DNA of 64,000 bases, from NCBI RefSeq assembly GCF_001482385.1, contig NZ_CP013611.1:4409501-4473500 (forward strand), in the 5' to 3' direction. A program made the position numbers and the translations under genes. This document shows positions 7,871 through 16,511 of the stretch, piece after piece. Origin of the DNA: Pseudoalteromonas rubra (lineage in GTDB: Bacteria; Pseudomonadota; Gammaproteobacteria; Enterobacterales; Alteromonadaceae). Each line of letters starts with the position of its first letter. Within the stretch, counting starts at the first letter, position 1. The notes below the pieces were generated by a model, which ran no database searches, was not told the DNA's origin, and worked only from the letters and a program-made list of their open reading frames with translations.

Positions 7871-9922
7871 TCAGAAGCGCCAGTTAACGTTGGCCCACAG
7901 TGTGCGGCTGGCCTCATTTACTTTGTCGATTTGTGCGTAGCCACTGACCATAGCGCCTGCGCGACTCAAATGTTCGGCATAGGTTTTATCCAGCACATTA
8001 TCTACCCCGAGACTCAATAACAGTTCATCTGAATGGCTATAGGATAAGTTCAGTGCCAGTGTACCAAAGCCATGGCTGGGTCCGACATCCTGACCGGCAA
8101 TGTTACCCTGGCCGATAGCAACGCGGTCCTGGCTTTTTACGAGACGCCATAAACCACCTACTTGCCATTTATCCAGTGTGTAATCCATGGCGAAACGTGC
8201 CTGCAGGGGAGGCTGCTGTGCCAGTGCCGTATGATCTGTTTTATTGCTGCCACGCACATAGTTGATGCTGGTTGTGAAATTCAGTTGTTTACTGAGCTCA
8301 ACCTGGGTTTCCATTTCCAGCCCCATAGTTTGTGCATCAATGTTCCGGGTCACCGCCAGTGTTTTGTCCATCACTTCGTACTGATTATCGGTGAGCAGGT
8401 AATCATCTATGCGGTTGTAAAACAAAGACACTGAGGTAGTCATAGCGGATTTTTGTAGCATCCAGCCGATATCCAGCTGGTTCGTTTTCTCCGTCTCCAG
8501 TAAGAAGGCACTCATGCTATCGACACTCCGGCGTCCGCCACCCATTAACTCCCAGTAATCTGGGAAGCGTTCACTGTGCCCGGCACCGATGTAATAGCTC
8601 ATATCTTTATGCTGGACCTGATAACGTGTAAATCCGCTCAACAAGGTGTCATCACGTGTCTGGTCCGCCGTTGGATTAGGCATTGGCATCATCATAGAGC
8701 CAAGTTGCTGGCGCTTGTCAGTTGCTGACCAGTCATCAATGCGCAGCCCGCTCACCCACTGGCTGCGCTTCGGGCCTTCAGTCTTGAGTGCGTATTCAAA
8801 CTCGCCAAATAGCCCGGTTTGTTTAAACTCAGCATTATCACGGCGAGGCAGTGTTTCCACCGGTATCATTGGTTGGTTCATGCTAACACGGATGCGGTGG
8901 CGGTTTTGCTGATGATCAACCCCGTAACGCAATGTGTGTTTTGTATTGACGGCAGAAGTGAGCATCAGTTTACCACCCCAGGTGCGACGGTCGGGATTGG
9001 ATGAGGTCGGGGCTTTCATCATCATAGTGGGCGTAAATGTGCGCAGGCTATGGTTATCCATGATGTGATCTATGTTGTTGTAATACACGTTGGCTTCCAG
9101 CGCGTGGCTAAACCCGCTCAGTTCATCCAGCTCAACGCTGAGTGCAACGTGGTTACGGTCAAACTTGCTGCCATCCATCATGCGATCAGCATAGGCGACC
9201 TCACCATCACTGCGACCCAGACTCAGGCTATAGAGACTGTCATCATCGGGCGTGTAGGCAAACTCGGAGTCGAGATTCCACTTGTCATATGCTGAGTGAA
9301 TGGATTGACCTTCGCCGTCCTCATAGTCATCGGCATCGCTTTTGCTGGCAGCAAGGCGTGCATAGTAATCCTCTGTGCCTCCTTTCACGTCTGCATTCAC
9401 CATACGCTTACCAAAACTGCCCAGGGTCGCATTGGCAAACCCTTGCCAGCCTGCTTCACTCAGGCGTTCTGATTCACGCTCAAAAATGACAGTGGCGGCG
9501 CTGTTACCGGGGCCATAAAGGACGGTTTGAGGTCCTTTAATCACCGTTAAAGTATCGTAGGTTTGTGGTGTGATGTAGGCCGTGGGCGGATCCATACGCC
9601 CGCCGCAGCCGCCAAGCGTCTGACCGCCATCGGTAATAATGTTAAGACGTGATCCGGCCATCCCGCGAAAAACAGGGTCGCTGCTTGCGCCGCCTTTTTT
9701 TACTAAAGAAAAGCCGGCGATACTGGATAGCAAGTCCGCCCCATCCTGCGCAGGCAAAGGTTGTCTTGGGGCTTTAGGGTCGGTTTTGATATCTAAAGGG
9801 CTATGCATAGGCGCGATAACCACGATGCGCTCTAAACTGTCAGTGTGTGTATCGTGCTGTGCATCCTGGCTCTGTGCAGAAAAAGCGGCCGTAACAGCAA
9901 GCCAAATGAGGTTTCTGGTCAT
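7871..9922 (-). CDS. OprC/NosA-like copper TonB-dependent receptor
   Basis: A 683-aa outer-membrane receptor with a signal peptide (ending near SAQSQDA), a plug domain (about residues 50-150; VFRGMAGSRLNIITDGG, IKGPQTVLYGPG) and a 22-strand barrel ending in aromatic F (WANVNWRF). The plug has C106 and M110 in GCGGRMDPP, and the barrel has H286-I-M288. Together these match the CxxxM plus HxM copper site described for Pseudomonas OprC. OprC and NosA import copper, linked to denitrification and cuproenzymes. Multiple Met-rich stretches (PTMMMKAP, GSMMMPMPNP) fit a copper role. The gene is monocistronic and convergent with the lipoprotein gene. Confidence 0.88.
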   Translation of the reverse strand: MTRNLIWLAVTAAFSAQSQDAQHDTHTDSLERIVVIAPMHSPLDIKTDPKAPRQPLPAQDGADLLSSIAGFSLVKKGGASSDPVFRGMAGSRLNIITDGGQTLGGCGGRMDPPTAYITPQTYDTLTVIKGPQTVLYGPGNSAATVIFERESERLSEAGWQGFANATLGSFGKRMVNADVKGGTEDYYARLAASKSDADDYEDGEGQSIHSAYDKWNLDSEFAYTPDDDSLYSLSLGRSDGEVAYADRMMDGSKFDRNHVALSVELDELSGFSHALEANVYYNNIDHIMDNHSLRTFTPTMMMKAPTSSNPDRRTWGGKLMLTSAVNTKHTLRYGVDHQQNRHRIRVSMNQPMIPVETLPRRDNAEFKQTGLFGEFEYALKTEGPKRSQWVSGLRIDDWSATDKRQQLGSMMMPMPNPTADQTRDDTLLSGFTRYQVQHKDMSYYIGAGHSERFPDYWELMGGGRRSVDSMSAFLLETEKTNQLDIGWMLQKSAMTTSVSLFYNRIDDYLLTDNQYEVMDKTLAVTRNIDAQTMGLEMETQVELSKQLNFTTSINYVRGSNKTDHTALAQQPPLQARFAMDYTLDKWQVGGLWRLVKSQDRVAIGQGNIAGQDVGPSHGFGTLALNLSYSHSDELLLSLGVDNVLDKTYAEHLSRAGAMVSGYAQIDKVNEASRTLWANVNWRF

Positions 9923-9968
9923 GATTCATCCCAAAGTGTTTTCACGTTGTTATTGAGAAGAATTTTAC

Positions 9969-10016
9969 TTGTCAGACAAAAGGTTGGGATGTGACAAATT
10001 GTCGCACTTGCGCAAG
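9969..10016 (-). promoter_or_regulatory. Cluster of three dyads upstream of the copper receptor
   Basis: Three palindromes lie 47-94 bp upstream of the receptor start: TTGTCAGACAA (9969-9979), TGTGACAAATTGTCGCA (9990-10006, near-perfect) and CTTGCGCAAG (10007-10016, perfect). The first two share TTGTC/GACAA half-sites with centres 24 bp apart. They are plausible operator sites for a metal-responsive repressor, but no regulator can be named from the sequence. Confidence 0.5.
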
Positions 10017-10052
10017 ATATAAGGGAAAATATCAAAAACTTTGACCTAAAAC

Positions 10053-10084
10053 AAAAACAGCCACCAAATGGCGGCTGTTTTTGG
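10053..10084 (-). terminator. Terminator hairpin after the EAL-HDOD gene
   Basis: ACAGCC/GGCTGT with flanking A and T runs form a hairpin with T-rich tails on both strands. It lies 20 bp past the stop of the minus-strand EAL-HDOD gene. Confidence 0.75.
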
Positions 10085-10104
10085 ATGATAAAATGCAGTA
10101 CAAC

Positions 10105-11328
10105 CTATATGGCCATCACTTCCATTTGTTGATCGCACCATTGCAGGGCTTCGTGGTAATAATCAGGCAACAGATCAGGGTCAAGGCCCAGTTGCTGCGA
10201 CAGTTCATTGGCCCCCTGCCACTCGGCTTGTTCATAGAGTTTGATGAGCGCCAGGTAACTGGCCAGCAGACCTTCTTGCTTCACTAGGGCATCTTTGATC
10301 TCAATAGCCAGTGGCAGCTTGTTCATCACACTGTCCATGCTTTCATCTAAAATTGCGTCCATCAGTGACATCATACCTGCCAGGAAGGCCATGCCGGTGT
10401 CTTTTAGGTTACGGTGTTTAACCGCTAATAACTCAGCAAAACGCGCGCGAGTCAGAGACAGACGGACCAGTTCGAGTGGTTTCTCTGAAGACACCTGAGA
10501 GGCAAAGAGTAAAGAAAGAAACTTCTTCAGCTCCTGATTGCCAAGTACCACCAAAGCTTGCTTAATGGTGGAGATCTCTGCACGCCGTTTAAAGGCGGCT
10601 GAATTTGAGTAGCGCAGCAGCTTATAGCTGAGGTTAACATCGCGCTCGAATACTTGTGTGATCCGCTTTAAGTCGACGTCAACGCTGGATGTTTCGTATA
10701 GCAGTTCGGCCAGCGCCATCTCTGAAGGGGGCAGGGTTTTACTCTGAACCACTTCGGGCTTGGCAAAAAAGAACCCCTGGAAATAGCTGAATCCAAGATC
10801 AAGTGCCTGCTGGTACTGCTCATGTGTTTCGACTTTTTCGGCAACCAGCTCAATATTTTTAAACGGTGCAATGGCTTCTTTAATCTCTTCAATGGTTGCG
10901 ACATCTGTGGTCAGCATGTCTATCTTGATTTGATCAATGAAGGGGTAGAAATGTCGCCACACTTTTTGATGCTGATAATCATCAAGCACTATGGTGTAGC
11001 CTTTTTGCTTCAGGTCCTGCACTGCACCGAGCAGGCGTTTCCCCGGCTGAACGGTTTCAAGAATTTCTACAACCAATTGCTCACGCCCCATCATGGTGGG
11101 GTAACCTTTCAGCAAGGTGTCGAGTGTGAAGTTGATATAGGCCGGTTTATTGTCGGTCAAATCTTCCAGACCAAAGTTAAACTGGCTGCCTTCGATCAAT
11201 CTGGAGGTCGCTTCAGAGCCATCTATCTCAGGAAAGACATTGTCTAAACCGTCGCGAAAAAGCAGCTCGTAGCCCACGAGCTCTTTGTTTTTGTTTAGGA
11301 TTGGCTGCCTGGCGGCATAAAAATACAT
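10105..11328 (-). CDS. EAL-HDOD (YuxH-family) signalling protein
   Basis: A 407-aa protein with an N-terminal EAL-like domain (FYAARQPILNKNKELVGYELLFR) and a C-terminal HDOD domain (about residues 200-390; ITQVFERDVNLSYKLLRYSNSAAF). The EAL signature is reduced to ELL and the metal-binding residues of active phosphodiesterases are not evident, so c-di-GMP hydrolysis is unlikely. Proteins of this type (for example Vibrio CdgJ) affect motility and biofilm through c-di-GMP or protein contacts. The start MYFYAARQP at 11328 is preferred because the family begins a few residues before QPI; a longer in-frame start exists at 11367. It stands alone between terminators. Confidence 0.85.
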   Translation of the reverse strand: MYFYAARQPILNKNKELVGYELLFRDGLDNVFPEIDGSEATSRLIEGSQFNFGLEDLTDNKPAYINFTLDTLLKGYPTMMGREQLVVEILETVQPGKRLLGAVQDLKQKGYTIVLDDYQHQKVWRHFYPFIDQIKIDMLTTDVATIEEIKEAIAPFKNIELVAEKVETHEQYQQALDLGFSYFQGFFFAKPEVVQSKTLPPSEMALAELLYETSSVDVDLKRITQVFERDVNLSYKLLRYSNSAAFKRRAEISTIKQALVVLGNQELKKFLSLLFASQVSSEKPLELVRLSLTRARFAELLAVKHRNLKDTGMAFLAGMMSLMDAILDESMDSVMNKLPLAIEIKDALVKQEGLLASYLALIKLYEQAEWQGANELSQQLGLDPDLLPDYYHEALQWCDQQMEVMAI

Positions 11329-11587
11329 GAAAGATACACCTGACTGAATACTTCTACTGCAGAACAATATAAGGCAATCTCAGGCATATTTCATTAACTA
11401 ATTCAGCTTGTTTCAGCTTTTGGTATTAAGGTATGAGGTCGTTTGCGCGCAATTCATAAGCACTTCACCTTGTGTAGCTTGGGTGGCGATCTTTGCCATG
11501 TTATAGTGGCGCTTTCGCAATGGCTTTTGTCCCAATCTCAGCTAACAACAAAACAGCATCTGATATTGTGGAGAGGAGCTCGACTAT

Positions 11588-11593
11588 AGGAGG
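11588..11593 (+). promoter_or_regulatory. Ribosome binding site selecting a TTG start for putP
   Basis: A consensus AGGAGG five bases before the TTG at 11599 fixes the start of putP at an uncommon initiation codon. Confidence 0.75.
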
Positions 11594-11598
11594 TAATT

Positions 11599-13077
11599 TT
11601 GGAAACTGGCACTATGATCTCTCTTGCCATGTATTTCATCGCCATGCTGGGAATTGGACTGTACGCGTATCGTAAGTCAACCAGTGATGTGTCGGGTTAT
11701 ATGTTAGGTGGAAGAAGCCTTCCACCCAGTGTTGCGGCCCTGTCTGCGGGTGCCTCAGATATGAGTGGCTGGATCCTGATGGGCCTGCCCGGCGCCATGT
11801 TTGTGAGCGGTTTTAGCAGTACCTGGATTGCCATTGGTCTGCTGATTGGCGCATTTTTAAATTACCTGCTGGTGGCACCGCGTTTACGTGTATATACCGA
11901 GCTGGCGAACGACGCGATAACCATTCCGGACTACTTTGCTAATCGCTTTGAAGATAAAGGCAATGCATTGCGTATTGTATCTGCGCTGGTGATCATTGTT
12001 TTCTTCACAATGTATACGTCTGCTGGTGTGGTTTCCGGCGGTAAGCTATTTGAAAACTCCTTTGGCATGAGTTACGAAGCCGGTTTGTATATCACGACGG
12101 GCGTGGTGGTTTTGTATACTTTGTTTGGTGGGTTTCTGGCGGTTAGTCTGACCGACTTTGTGCAGGGGTGTATTATGTTCCTGGCGCTAATTTTAGTGCC
12201 AGTGGTGACTTATTCATTACTGGATAACCCGCTGAACGTTACGCTTAATGAAATCAATCCACAGCTACTAACCTTGATTGGAGCAGGTGGCGCTATTGGC
12301 ATCGTTTCTGCCATGTCCTGGGGTCTGGGTTATTTCGGGCAACCACATATTATCGTGCGCTTTATGTCAGTGCGCAGCGTTAAAGATATGCCAACGGCGC
12401 GTCGCATTGGTATGAGCTGGATGCTGGTGGCCACTTTAGGGGCTATCACAACGGGTCTGTTTGGCGCAGCGTACGCCCACGAAAAGGGCATTGTGGTTGA
12501 AGATCCTGAAACCATTTTCCTGATCTTATCTGAATTGCTCTTCCACCCGTTGATTGCAGGTTTCTTACTTGCTGCGATTTTGGCAGCGATTATGAGTACC
12601 ATTTCGTCTCAGCTTTTGGTGAGCTCCAGTTCATTAACTGAAGACTTCTACAAGATCTTCCTGCGCAAAGAGGCATCAGATAAAGAGCTTGTGCTGGTAG
12701 GGCGGATCAGTGTGGCGCTGGTTTCTATGTTTGCAATCTACCTTGCATACGACAGAGACAGCACCATCTTAAGCCTGGTAAGTAATGCTTGGGCCGGGTT
12801 TGGTGCTGCATTTGGTCCTCTGGTACTGCTCAGCTTATTCTGGAAGCGTATGAACTTTGCGGGTGCATTGTCGGGCATGATAGTGGGCGCAGCAACCGTG
12901 TTGTTCTGGATCTATGGCCCGGTAACGGTAGATGGCCAACCGCTTAGTGCGCTTATCTATGAAATTGTACCTGGGTTTATTGCATCCGCTATTGCGATCG
13001 TTGCCGTGAGCCTGGCAACGTCAGCACCCCGCACTGAAATAACAGACACGTTCGAAGAAATGCAAAAAGCACTTTAA
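11599..13077 (+). CDS. putP: PutP, sodium/proline symporter
   Basis: A 492-aa member of the sodium:solute symporter family with 13 predicted membrane helices. Family signatures include YMLGGRSLPPSVAALSAGASDMSGW near the N-terminus and GYFGQPHIIVRFMS mid-protein, both typical of PutP. It imports proline with Na+ as nutrient or osmoprotectant. A TTG start at 11599 is chosen because AGGAGG (11588-11593) sits six bases upstream; the first ATG (11614) would lie 20 bases away. No putA is next to it. A strong terminator follows. Confidence 0.93.
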   Translation: METGTMISLAMYFIAMLGIGLYAYRKSTSDVSGYMLGGRSLPPSVAALSAGASDMSGWILMGLPGAMFVSGFSSTWIAIGLLIGAFLNYLLVAPRLRVYTELANDAITIPDYFANRFEDKGNALRIVSALVIIVFFTMYTSAGVVSGGKLFENSFGMSYEAGLYITTGVVVLYTLFGGFLAVSLTDFVQGCIMFLALILVPVVTYSLLDNPLNVTLNEINPQLLTLIGAGGAIGIVSAMSWGLGYFGQPHIIVRFMSVRSVKDMPTARRIGMSWMLVATLGAITTGLFGAAYAHEKGIVVEDPETIFLILSELLFHPLIAGFLLAAILAAIMSTISSQLLVSSSSLTEDFYKIFLRKEASDKELVLVGRISVALVSMFAIYLAYDRDSTILSLVSNAWAGFGAAFGPLVLLSLFWKRMNFAGALSGMIVGAATVLFWIYGPVTVDGQPLSALIYEIVPGFIASAIAIVAVSLATSAPRTEITDTFEEMQKAL

Positions 13078-13147
13078 TACCTATTTGCTCCTTCAAATCG
13101 AACAGGTATTAAGTGAAATTGGTATAAAGCGTTGCATCGACTTCAAT

Positions 13148-13177
13148 AGCCGTAGCTTTCTAGCTGCGGCTTTTTTA
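13148..13177 (+). terminator. Terminator after putP
   Basis: AGCCGTAGCT and AGCTGCGGCT form a ten-base stem with one G:U-type position, followed by six T. A second inverted repeat (TAATACCT/AGGTATTA, 13075-13111) overlaps the putP stop. Confidence 0.9.
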
Positions 13178-13512
13178 TATTTGCGCTATGAGACAGACGG
13201 GCTTTTCTACCATTCAGCCAGAAAATCTGACAGTTGAACAGATTTACAGTCTCGCCAGTTTTGACCCGGTATAGTTTTCGCATGTCCAATTTGTCGTATT
13301 GTTGTTCCATTTTTTCTAATTTTCCTTATGATGGACACTATCGTGATCCGGTCAGTAGTAGGCTTTTTGGCCAATGTCATGATGCAGGAGATCATCCGCA
13401 ATAATGTGAATTTAAAGCAATTAATGCTTGTTACTATATGGCAATGAGGTTAACATGAACGCAACCTTTTGTGGGTGGTCCTTTTAAATATCAAAGAAGG
13501 ACGGAAAATATT
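13178..13512. other. Intergenic region before the peptide operon
   Basis: No convincing gene is seen in this stretch. It should hold the promoter of the peptide operon, but no consensus sigma-70 site stands out. A 10-codon start-stop unit (13455-13487) just upstream could be a leader but is unsupported. Confidence 0.4.
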
Positions 13513-13692
13513 ATGAAGTTTTTTATAAAGCGCTTAAATAACAAACCAAAAATGAACCAGCTAGACAGCTCTCTGAACTTAACTCTAGAAAGTGTACGAT
13601 TGGTAACTGGTGGAACTGGTGGTGGGAATGGTGCACAACCAAAAGTGCAGCGTTTTTCCCCTGAAGCTAAAACAGTATTTTTTGGCGGGTAA
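13513..13692 (+). CDS. Small glycine-motif peptide, possible RiPP or secreted-peptide precursor
   Basis: This encodes 59 residues beginning MKFFIKRLNNKPK, a basic N-terminus, then LDSSLNLTLESVRLVTGGTGGGNG, then a polar tail ending FFGG. A leader with L-x-x-V-x-GG followed by a short tail is reminiscent of double-glycine bacteriocin or RiPP leaders, but no core-modifying enzyme or peptidase-transporter is next to it. The start at 13513 is chosen for the AAGGACGG element 12-19 bases upstream; a longer frame from 13471 lacks a site. It is followed after 12 bp by a membrane-protein gene. I do not recognise the family. Confidence 0.6.
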   Translation: MKFFIKRLNNKPKMNQLDSSLNLTLESVRLVTGGTGGGNGAQPKVQRFSPEAKTVFFGG

Positions 13693-13704
13693 ATAGTAGG
13701 ATTT

Positions 13705-14268
13705 TTGCCGAGCATGAATGAGTTTTTTATAGTTACTGGATGGATAATAACAGCGTTAGAACTATTCGTTGTATTGTTCCTGCTGCACTGCTTTAAGCAG
13801 CACCGCTTTGAACTTTTCTTTGGGGGAAAAAAGACCCTGAAAAAGCAAAGCGACCATGAGCTGCATTCATGCTTTCTATCTTCTCTGGCGGTGCTTGTGT
13901 TTTACACGTCCAGCTCTAGTTTAGGTACTTACATTTTAGGCCTTCCTTTTGAGTCGGTTCAGATGCGTCAAGTTTATTATTTTTCTTTGGTGTGCACTGG
14001 GGCTGGATTTATGACAGTTTTGTACCTCTTGCATGCCATTCGAGGGTGTAGTTTTTCTGTAACTACAAGAACTGTAGCATACATAGCACTAGCAGTAATG
14101 TTTATGAATTTTAGCCAGTTGGTTTTACGAGGCTACTTAGATAGTGACATCTTGTTTGATATCTACGGACCATTTGTAGTGATGTGCAACATTGGTACAT
14201 TTTTTGTTTTAGCCAAATACCCTTTCTATAGAATAATGGAATCTAAACTCGCCAAAGGAGAGATTTAA
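13705..14268 (+). CDS. Hypothetical five-helix membrane protein
   Basis: A 187-aa protein with about five hydrophobic helices (residues ~5-28, 50-75, 88-110, 120-140, 150-170) and basic cytoplasmic loops (KQHRFELFFGGKKTLKKQSD). No family is recognised. It lies between the small peptide gene and a second small membrane-anchored gene and is tightly spaced with the latter (1 bp), so the three probably form an operon. A role in export of or immunity to the peptide is only a guess from position. The region is more AT-rich than its neighbours. Confidence 0.7.
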   Translation: MPSMNEFFIVTGWIITALELFVVLFLLHCFKQHRFELFFGGKKTLKKQSDHELHSCFLSSLAVLVFYTSSSSLGTYILGLPFESVQMRQVYYFSLVCTGAGFMTVLYLLHAIRGCSFSVTTRTVAYIALAVMFMNFSQLVLRGYLDSDILFDIYGPFVVMCNIGTFFVLAKYPFYRIMESKLAKGEI

Positions 14269-14269
14269 T

Positions 14270-14596
14270 ATGGAGCTGATCTTAATTGGTAGTATGTTAA
14301 TCATTATGGCGCTGATTTTTGTTTTGGCCATGATTGTAAAGGGGTCTAGTTTAAAGCTGTTTGAACAACGCTTTAGGTCGCTGATCACTGTTGCAAAAGA
14401 AAACAACGAAGAAGTCGAGGACAAGTACAGCGAAGCATACGAAATTGTAATGGAGTTTGGCGATTTGCTTGCTGCTGAAAAGAACCTTGAACAATATTAT
14501 GGTGTGAAAGATATTTATGACCGCGTTGAAGAATTCAGAGCAGAAAACAACCAGGCCGTTGAGAAAGACAGAGTCATCCTGAAGGTGGTTAAATAG
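14270..14596 (+). CDS. Hypothetical membrane-anchored coiled-coil protein
   Basis: A 108-aa protein with one N-terminal helix (about residues 3-24) and a long charged segment rich in Glu and Lys, likely helical or coiled-coil (AKENNEEVEDKYSEAYEIV). It follows the five-helix protein by one base and ends the small operon. No family is recognised. Its predicted topology puts the charged domain in the cytoplasm. Confidence 0.65.
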   Translation: MELILIGSMLIIMALIFVLAMIVKGSSLKLFEQRFRSLITVAKENNEEVEDKYSEAYEIVMEFGDLLAAEKNLEQYYGVKDIYDRVEEFRAENNQAVEKDRVILKVVK

Positions 14597-14729
14597 GTCT
14601 GCTAACTTCTAACTGCTAAGCCGCGCGCTTTCGTGTGGTTATTTACATGGGTTATCGGTGGTATTGGCCATTCCATCCAGCGATTTCAGATAGCTGTAAA
14701 TCTCACATCGATAAGCTTTACTGCAGCAA

Positions 14730-15614
14730 TTAACGTCTATTACTACTTTTCAGTCTGACTAAATCCTGGATCCACTCAATAAACTTCACTGCGTTATGCG
14801 TTCTGAATCGTGTTTTATTGGGAATGTAGTAGCACAATGGCGAAGTTATGCTTTTTTCTCCCACTGGGGCCAACTGGCCGGTTGAGCACATGCCCCGGGC
14901 CAGTATCTCTGAACAAAACACCAGGGCGTTTTCTATCACAGCCTGCTGAATACCAAACAACTCCTGATCAAACTCCCGGATAACAAAGTCTGCTTTACTC
15001 AGTCCGTTGTGTGCCAGCCAGTCATCCAGCGGAGGTTCACACAGCTCGCGATTCTTCCAGCGTGTTGTATAGAGTAACGGTCGGACCGCAGCGCCCTCTA
15101 ATGCCCTGAGCGCCTTGCTTCCAAACAAGTTGAACCGCTCCCCACTCAGGCGGTCTTCAACCGGGACGTCTTTGATGTTACCCAGCCTTACGGGGATTGA
15201 ATTGGGCAGGTTATCAGGCAGCTCTCCACTTGAAACTTGCATCGAGATGTCCGGATAACGTGCTGAGAACGCACCTTGTGCAGGTAATAGCACCAGCGCC
15301 GCAAATGAAGAAGTGGTGCTCACCTGGACGACTTCATTGAGTTGCTGAATGTCTGCCAGCGCACTTTCAATTGTTGCAAAGCCCTCGGAAGTCGCATTGG
15401 CCAGCAACACGCCAGTTTCAGTGAGCAGAACCTTTCTGGGCAAGCGTTGAAATAAACGCACATTGAGGCGGTGTTCGAGCTTACTGATGTGATGAGAAAT
15501 CGCTGTTGGCGTTAAGGAAAGCTCTTCTGCTGCGTGTTTGAAGCTGCCATGGCGTGCCGCAGCGTCGAACGCCCTGAGTGCCTGTAAAGAAACAGATAAT
15601 GCCATGTTAGTCAT
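14730..15614 (-). CDS. LysR-type transcriptional regulator (GcvA-like)
   Basis: A 294-aa regulator with an N-terminal winged HTH (residues ~8-67; ALRAFDAAARHGSFKHAAEELSL then TPTAISHHISKLE) and a C-terminal LysR substrate-binding domain. The HTH sequence is closest to the GcvA/AmpR-type subgroup. It is divergent from the azoreductase gene with 117 bp between them, the standard arrangement for a LysR regulator and its target, so it probably controls that gene together with itself. The inducer is unknown. Confidence 0.88.
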   Translation of the reverse strand: MTNMALSVSLQALRAFDAAARHGSFKHAAEELSLTPTAISHHISKLEHRLNVRLFQRLPRKVLLTETGVLLANATSEGFATIESALADIQQLNEVVQVSTTSSFAALVLLPAQGAFSARYPDISMQVSSGELPDNLPNSIPVRLGNIKDVPVEDRLSGERFNLFGSKALRALEGAAVRPLLYTTRWKNRELCEPPLDDWLAHNGLSKADFVIREFDQELFGIQQAVIENALVFCSEILARGMCSTGQLAPVGEKSITSPLCYYIPNKTRFRTHNAVKFIEWIQDLVRLKSSNRR

Positions 15615-15731
15615 CCAATCAACAATCTTATGGGTGATTTTAACTCATCTATAGGTGTAAGAGTATCGTTTGTTCAGCTGAGTGCCTTAACGCACACTGT
15701 CACCTGTTCAGTAATCAAAAAGGTAACTAGC

Positions 15732-16430
15732 ATGAGCACAATTTTACATATAGATTCAAGCGTCAGAGCGATTGACAATGACAATCCATCACATAATTCA
15801 CTGTCGAAGCAGATTGCCCGGCAGTTTGTCGAAAGCTGGCAAGAAACGTCTTCAATAGATGAATATATCTATCGTGATGTAGGGATACATCCACCACAAT
15901 TTATCACTCAGGATTGGATTGGGGCTGTATTCACCCCGGAAAGTAAAAGGACTGCGGATCAGAAGCTGCTATTGGCCTTATCCGATACGCTGATCGATGA
16001 GCTGACCCGTGCCGACATTATTGTCATTTCAACACCTATGTACAATTATGGCATGCCAGCACAACTCAAGGCCTGGTTTGATCAGATTGTTCGGGTTAAC
16101 AAAACATTTGATTTTGATCTCAAGCGGGGAGACTTTCCGTTAGCGCCTTTACTGTCGGGTAAAACATTGGTTGCCATAGCCTCATGTGGCGAATTTGGCT
16201 TCGAAGAGCCTGAGATAAGAGCCAAAAGCAATCATCTGATGCCACATTTACGCACGTTAAGTCGTTATCTCGGGGTTGAAACCATGTATGAAATAGTCAG
16301 TGAATATCAGGAGTTTGCCGATGACAGGCATCAGGCTTCGCTTACACAGGCGTTTGAACAAGCGCAAAGTCTTGCATTGGCATTGGCTCAGAGCCAGCAA
16401 ATCACACACACTGACGAACAGCTGGTGTAA
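15732..16430 (+). CDS. azoR: FMN-dependent NADH-azoreductase / quinone reductase (AzoR/AcpD family)
   Basis: A 232-aa flavodoxin-like enzyme. The FMN-binding phosphate loop is HIDSSVR near residue 6, and the second FMN motif TPMYNYGMPAQLKAWFDQIVR near residue 98 is diagnostic for AzoR. These enzymes reduce quinones, azo dyes and nitroaromatics by two electrons using NAD(P)H and protect against thiol and quinone stress. ATG 15732 is chosen because it starts the conserved STILHIDSS and follows AAGGT; an earlier frame start at 15630 lies in the regulator/enzyme promoter. LysR control is inferred from divergence. Confidence 0.9.
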   Translation: MSTILHIDSSVRAIDNDNPSHNSLSKQIARQFVESWQETSSIDEYIYRDVGIHPPQFITQDWIGAVFTPESKRTADQKLLLALSDTLIDELTRADIIVISTPMYNYGMPAQLKAWFDQIVRVNKTFDFDLKRGDFPLAPLLSGKTLVAIASCGEFGFEEPEIRAKSNHLMPHLRTLSRYLGVETMYEIVSEYQEFADDRHQASLTQAFEQAQSLALALAQSQQITHTDEQLV

Positions 16431-16460
16431 GAGCGGTTACTAAGATTGTTCTGTTTAACT

Positions 16461-16495
16461 ACAAAAGTGGTCGCTTTGGGTTACTTTTGTTTTCT
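16461..16495 (+). terminator. Terminator after azoR
   Basis: ACAAAAGT and ACTTTTGT form an eight-base stem with a 14-base loop, followed by T-rich sequence. Confidence 0.6.
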
Positions 16496-16511
16496 TCAAT
16501 AACGTGCTTTA

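Noticed and set aside
11493..11675. 60-codon open frame overlapping the start of putP in another frame
   Set aside because: It overlaps the RBS-supported putP start, has no ribosome site and no protein-like composition.
13207..13401. 64-codon minus-strand open frame in the gap after putP
   Set aside because: Low-complexity, Lys/Ile/Met-rich translation with no Shine-Dalgarno; treated as chance.
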